From assembly GCF_000165425.1 (NCBI RefSeq), contig NW_001799628.1, forward strand, positions 124,001 to 188,000: a stretch of DNA of 64,000 bases. The letters are read 5' to 3'. Shown in pieces: positions 61,701 through 64,000 of this stretch. Position 1 is the stretch's first letter, and each line of letters begins with the position of its first letter. Source of the stretch: Paramecium tetraurelia. Its lineage: Eukaryota > Ciliophora > Oligohymenophorea > Peniculida > Parameciidae. The notes below the pieces were generated by a model, which saw only the letters and a program-made list of their open reading frames with translations, was not told the DNA's origin and searched no databases. The position numbers and the translations under genes were made by a program.

Positions 61701-63152
61701 CTTAAATATTGGCATAGGATATGGGTTAAGAGAAACAGCATATAGAAAAGTTGAAGGCAGTTCATGGTCAAACCTTTATAGAATGATTCAATATAACTTC
61801 TATGATATTTTCGTCAAGCCAACTCAAAAGTATGTATTTGATGAATAAGTGGTTGCATTAAATCAATATTTGTCAAAACAGAAATTAAATTTATTGCTAC
61901 TAGTATTTACTAACTTTCTCTTCTTTGCTGCAGCAATTGTAGCTCCTTTTTTCCTGATTGAATTTGCAACCAAAGAAAACGAATAGCAATGCCAAGTAAC
62001 TACAAGTTACTAGTAGTATTATTATTATGCAGCATTTGCATTTATCTCAGCATTGATAGAAGGGTATCTTTATTTTTCGATCTGTGAAATCATACCTGAA
62101 TACATAACGTAGATGGAACATGCTCTGCAATTCAATGAGTCAGAAATCAAAATAACCCAATATAAGCAATCAAATATTACACTTGAAAGCAATAGGGCCA
62201 ATCTGACTGATGACAAGATGGCTAACTCGTAATTCAAATACAGATACAGACAAAAGATAGAAAAGTCATATAAATCCTTTTTATCAAAAATCAATAGAGT
62301 GGGCAAATCTAAATTTGTTACTTAAATTAATAGGATCATTCAATTTTCAATGTCTTAATTATTTAAGTTTGATCTCTTTGGTGATGTAACCTTCATTTTA
62401 GTTCTATAGAATTGCAATTACAATGAATTATTTTATTTGACTTGCATCATCACTGGATTTACATAAGGAATCAATTTTATTTATTTTCTCTACTTAATCA
62501 CTAAAGGACTTTTCTAATCTAGTAAGTCAATCCAATAATTATCATCCCAATTCATTAACGAGTTCTATTCCATTGGATTCCTAGGAAGAAATTCTGCTCT
62601 ATCTAATTTATTAGATTCCATTGCTCCTTATAATGTGTCAGTCATCCCCAATAATAAATTAACCAGGGCCATCTTACCAAATTAAGCAGGAAAATCAATG
62701 AGCAACCTAGTTAAAGTACAAATTTAAATTAATAATAACTTAGGGCTACTTCTTTTAGTTTATTTTTGAAGATTTGCCTCAAATAGTGATACAGACATAT
62801 TTTACTGTGAACCAAGCTTGGAAGTAAGAAGGGGAATTGGAATTCCTAACATATCTAAGAATTGCCATCTCCTTATTAACAGTTGTAACCTCTTTTATAA
62901 GGTAAATACTGATTAAAATAAATTAGATTTATGTCCATAAGACCAACAATTTTAGTGTAAGATGATTTTGATAAATTAAGTGATAGAAAGAAATTTAATT
63001 ATAAAAATATAAGAAAAGAATTATTACAAAATGAAAAAAAATAGCTAGCAATTTATTCAGAGTTCAGTTCCCATCCTTCAAATGAACAATATGAACGTAA
63101 TGCAGATGAAACTCATCCCTTAAATTTATAGTAATCATATTAAATTCCCTGA
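55715..63152 (+). CDS. giant leucine-rich multi-span membrane protein, 2,421 residues
   Basis: From ATG 55715 (MNEIRKEKEWLANQ) to TGA 63150-63152. Seven introns (22, 24, 22, 26, 25, 28 and 25 nt) leave exactly 2,422 codons, so this is a single gene. Residues ~100-1,900 contain many irregular leucine-rich repeats of the ribonuclease-inhibitor-like kind (LEQISSLDISDNYLG, RINHLDISDNSDI, LEELVLMNCDLRVPAIKAI, RYLDIGKNELF, LKRLNFSKNNF). The C-terminal ~500 residues hold about five membrane spans, e.g. LLLLVFTNFLFFAAAIVAPF, YYYYAAFAFISALIEGYLYF and FYLTCIITGFTQGINFIYFL. The arrangement suggests a cytosolic or lumenal LRR array tethered to a membrane. No enzyme motif seen; function unknown. Confidence 0.85.
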
Positions 63153-63839
63153 AGCAGAAGATATCATGAATTAAATATTATTTATTAACCACCATACTCT
63201 CCTGTAATCAAATTTCATTTAATTTTACATTAACATATTTTTTATTCATTTTTTAAAAGCAATTTATTCTCATAAATCTCCGATCGATTTACAGTAATTA
63301 ATACTGAAAATTATAAATGGTTAACCAAAAGTAATTTACAGTAGGATAAAATGTCAAAAAAATTATGTATTTCATTAAACATATCTTATTCACCTATGTA
63401 TGAAAACAACCCTTAAAAGTAATATTGATGATCAGAAATTAATCTCTCCAATTTTGATATAAATTTACATATCTTCATACATATATTCTAATATTTCTAC
63501 TTAGATTTATGTCCATAGACTTATCAATTATAAATTACTTTAACATTCATAATCTGTATCAGACTGCAAAGTTAGTTATTAGCTCTTAATGAGGATTAAT
63601 TAATGAAAGATTGAAATTTATTAAAAATGCTTAGGAAAACAAGTCAAGAACAACTTCACCTTGATAGAGAAGTGGAGAATGGTTAGTTACTATCAATTAT
63701 TATAGAGAGCAGATTGAATTGCATAATAATAATGTACACAAAGTATATAATAAATAATCGTTTCTAAATGAAAACGGATAGTTGATTTAAAGTGATTAAG
63801 TTGATTGATTGATGGATGTGTGTAGCAATAATTTAATTA
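63153..63839. other. intergenic spacer, 690 bp
   Basis: AT-rich region after the giant gene. A plus-strand fragment (ATG 63627, MLRKTSQEQLHLDREVEN, with a 24-nt intron-like segment) is open for about 50 codons, too short and isolated to call. GATT/GATG repeats occur near 63780-63830 just upstream of the next gene and may be part of its promoter. Confidence 0.4.
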
Positions 63840-64000
63840 ATGAAGATTGCCATATTGCTTATTTTAGCTGTTTCACTCAATGCAGTCTCAACAGACTTGA
63901 ATAGATAGGCCTAGAAGCATGTTGATGCCTTAATGAAAACTAATTGGGGACAAACCATCTTACAATTGGCTGAATTACATGCTCACACAGGAGGAGTTTT
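63840..64000 (+). CDS. secreted protein, 3' end outside window; possible trichocyst matrix protein
   Basis: ATG 63840 begins a clear signal peptide (MKIAILLILAVSLNAVSTD) followed by RQAQKHVDALMKTNWGQTIL then QLAELHAHTGGV, open to the edge of the window. The short helical block with QTILQLAELHA-x-TGG recalls the repeated helices of Paramecium trichocyst matrix (TMP/Grl) proteins, which are exported through dense-core secretory vesicles. With only 53 codons visible this is a guess; secretion itself is well supported. Confidence 0.6.

Noticed and set aside
63627-63785. Short two-exon frame before the last gene
   Set aside because: About 50 codons, no similarity and an intron with GTTAGT start that is unsupported.

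Overview
The window looks like somatic (macronuclear-type) nuclear DNA of a ciliate, almost certainly Paramecium or a close relative. Three things show this. Long reading frames appear only when TAA and TAG are read as glutamine and TGA is the sole stop. Genes are interrupted by tiny GT-AG introns, nearly all 20-32 nt, and correct frames are recovered only after removing them. Genes are packed on both strands with spacers often of 15-150 bp in very AT-rich DNA. For most genes the coding length divides by three once the inferred introns are removed, which supports the models. Nothing bacterial, viral or plasmid-like was seen, and no rRNA, tRNA, transposon or CRISPR array.

Layout. 1-13.3 kb: an EF-hand protein running in from the left edge, an MSP/WD40 protein, a short coiled-coil protein, an AGC-type kinase, CFAP418, TVP23, and three further proteins, two of them EF-hand-like. 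13.3-21 kb: a damaged PIG-M gene, an ankyrin-like protein, a 1,757-residue secreted/type I membrane protein and a small ORF. 21-31 kb: a coiled-coil protein, an alveolin-type cytoskeletal protein, a divergent kinesin-like protein, another coiled-coil protein and a standard kinesin. 30.8-36 kb: a DNAAF5-like dynein assembly factor, a TPR protein, a CFAP119-like protein, a possible zinc-finger protein and a small basic protein. 36-43 kb: a TLDc protein, glutaryl-CoA dehydrogenase, an unrecognised protein, an EF-hand remnant and a kinase with EF-hands. 43-48.8 kb: a 1.5-kb gene-poor stretch, a small KVxF protein, a HECT ubiquitin ligase (AZUL, possibly DUSP) and a degenerate coding stretch. 48.8-64 kb: the outer-arm docking subunit ODAD1, a small protein, a four-TM protein, a GAF-domain protein, a cullin-like gene with an in-frame stop, a 2,421-residue leucine-rich membrane protein and the start of a secreted protein.

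Several genes belong to motile cilia and the cell cortex: CFAP418, CFAP119, DNAAF5, ODAD1, two kinesin-type proteins and an alveolin-type protein. These are housekeeping genes, not an operon or island. The most unusual items are the broken PIG-M with a TA-bounded 31-bp insertion that could be a retained internal eliminated sequence (IES), the cullin-like gene whose homology continues past a stop, the MSP-polyQ-WD40 and DUSP-AZUL-HECT architectures, and a kinesin-like protein whose ATP-binding loop has lost its Ser/Thr. All calls come from reading the sequence by eye; no database search was run.
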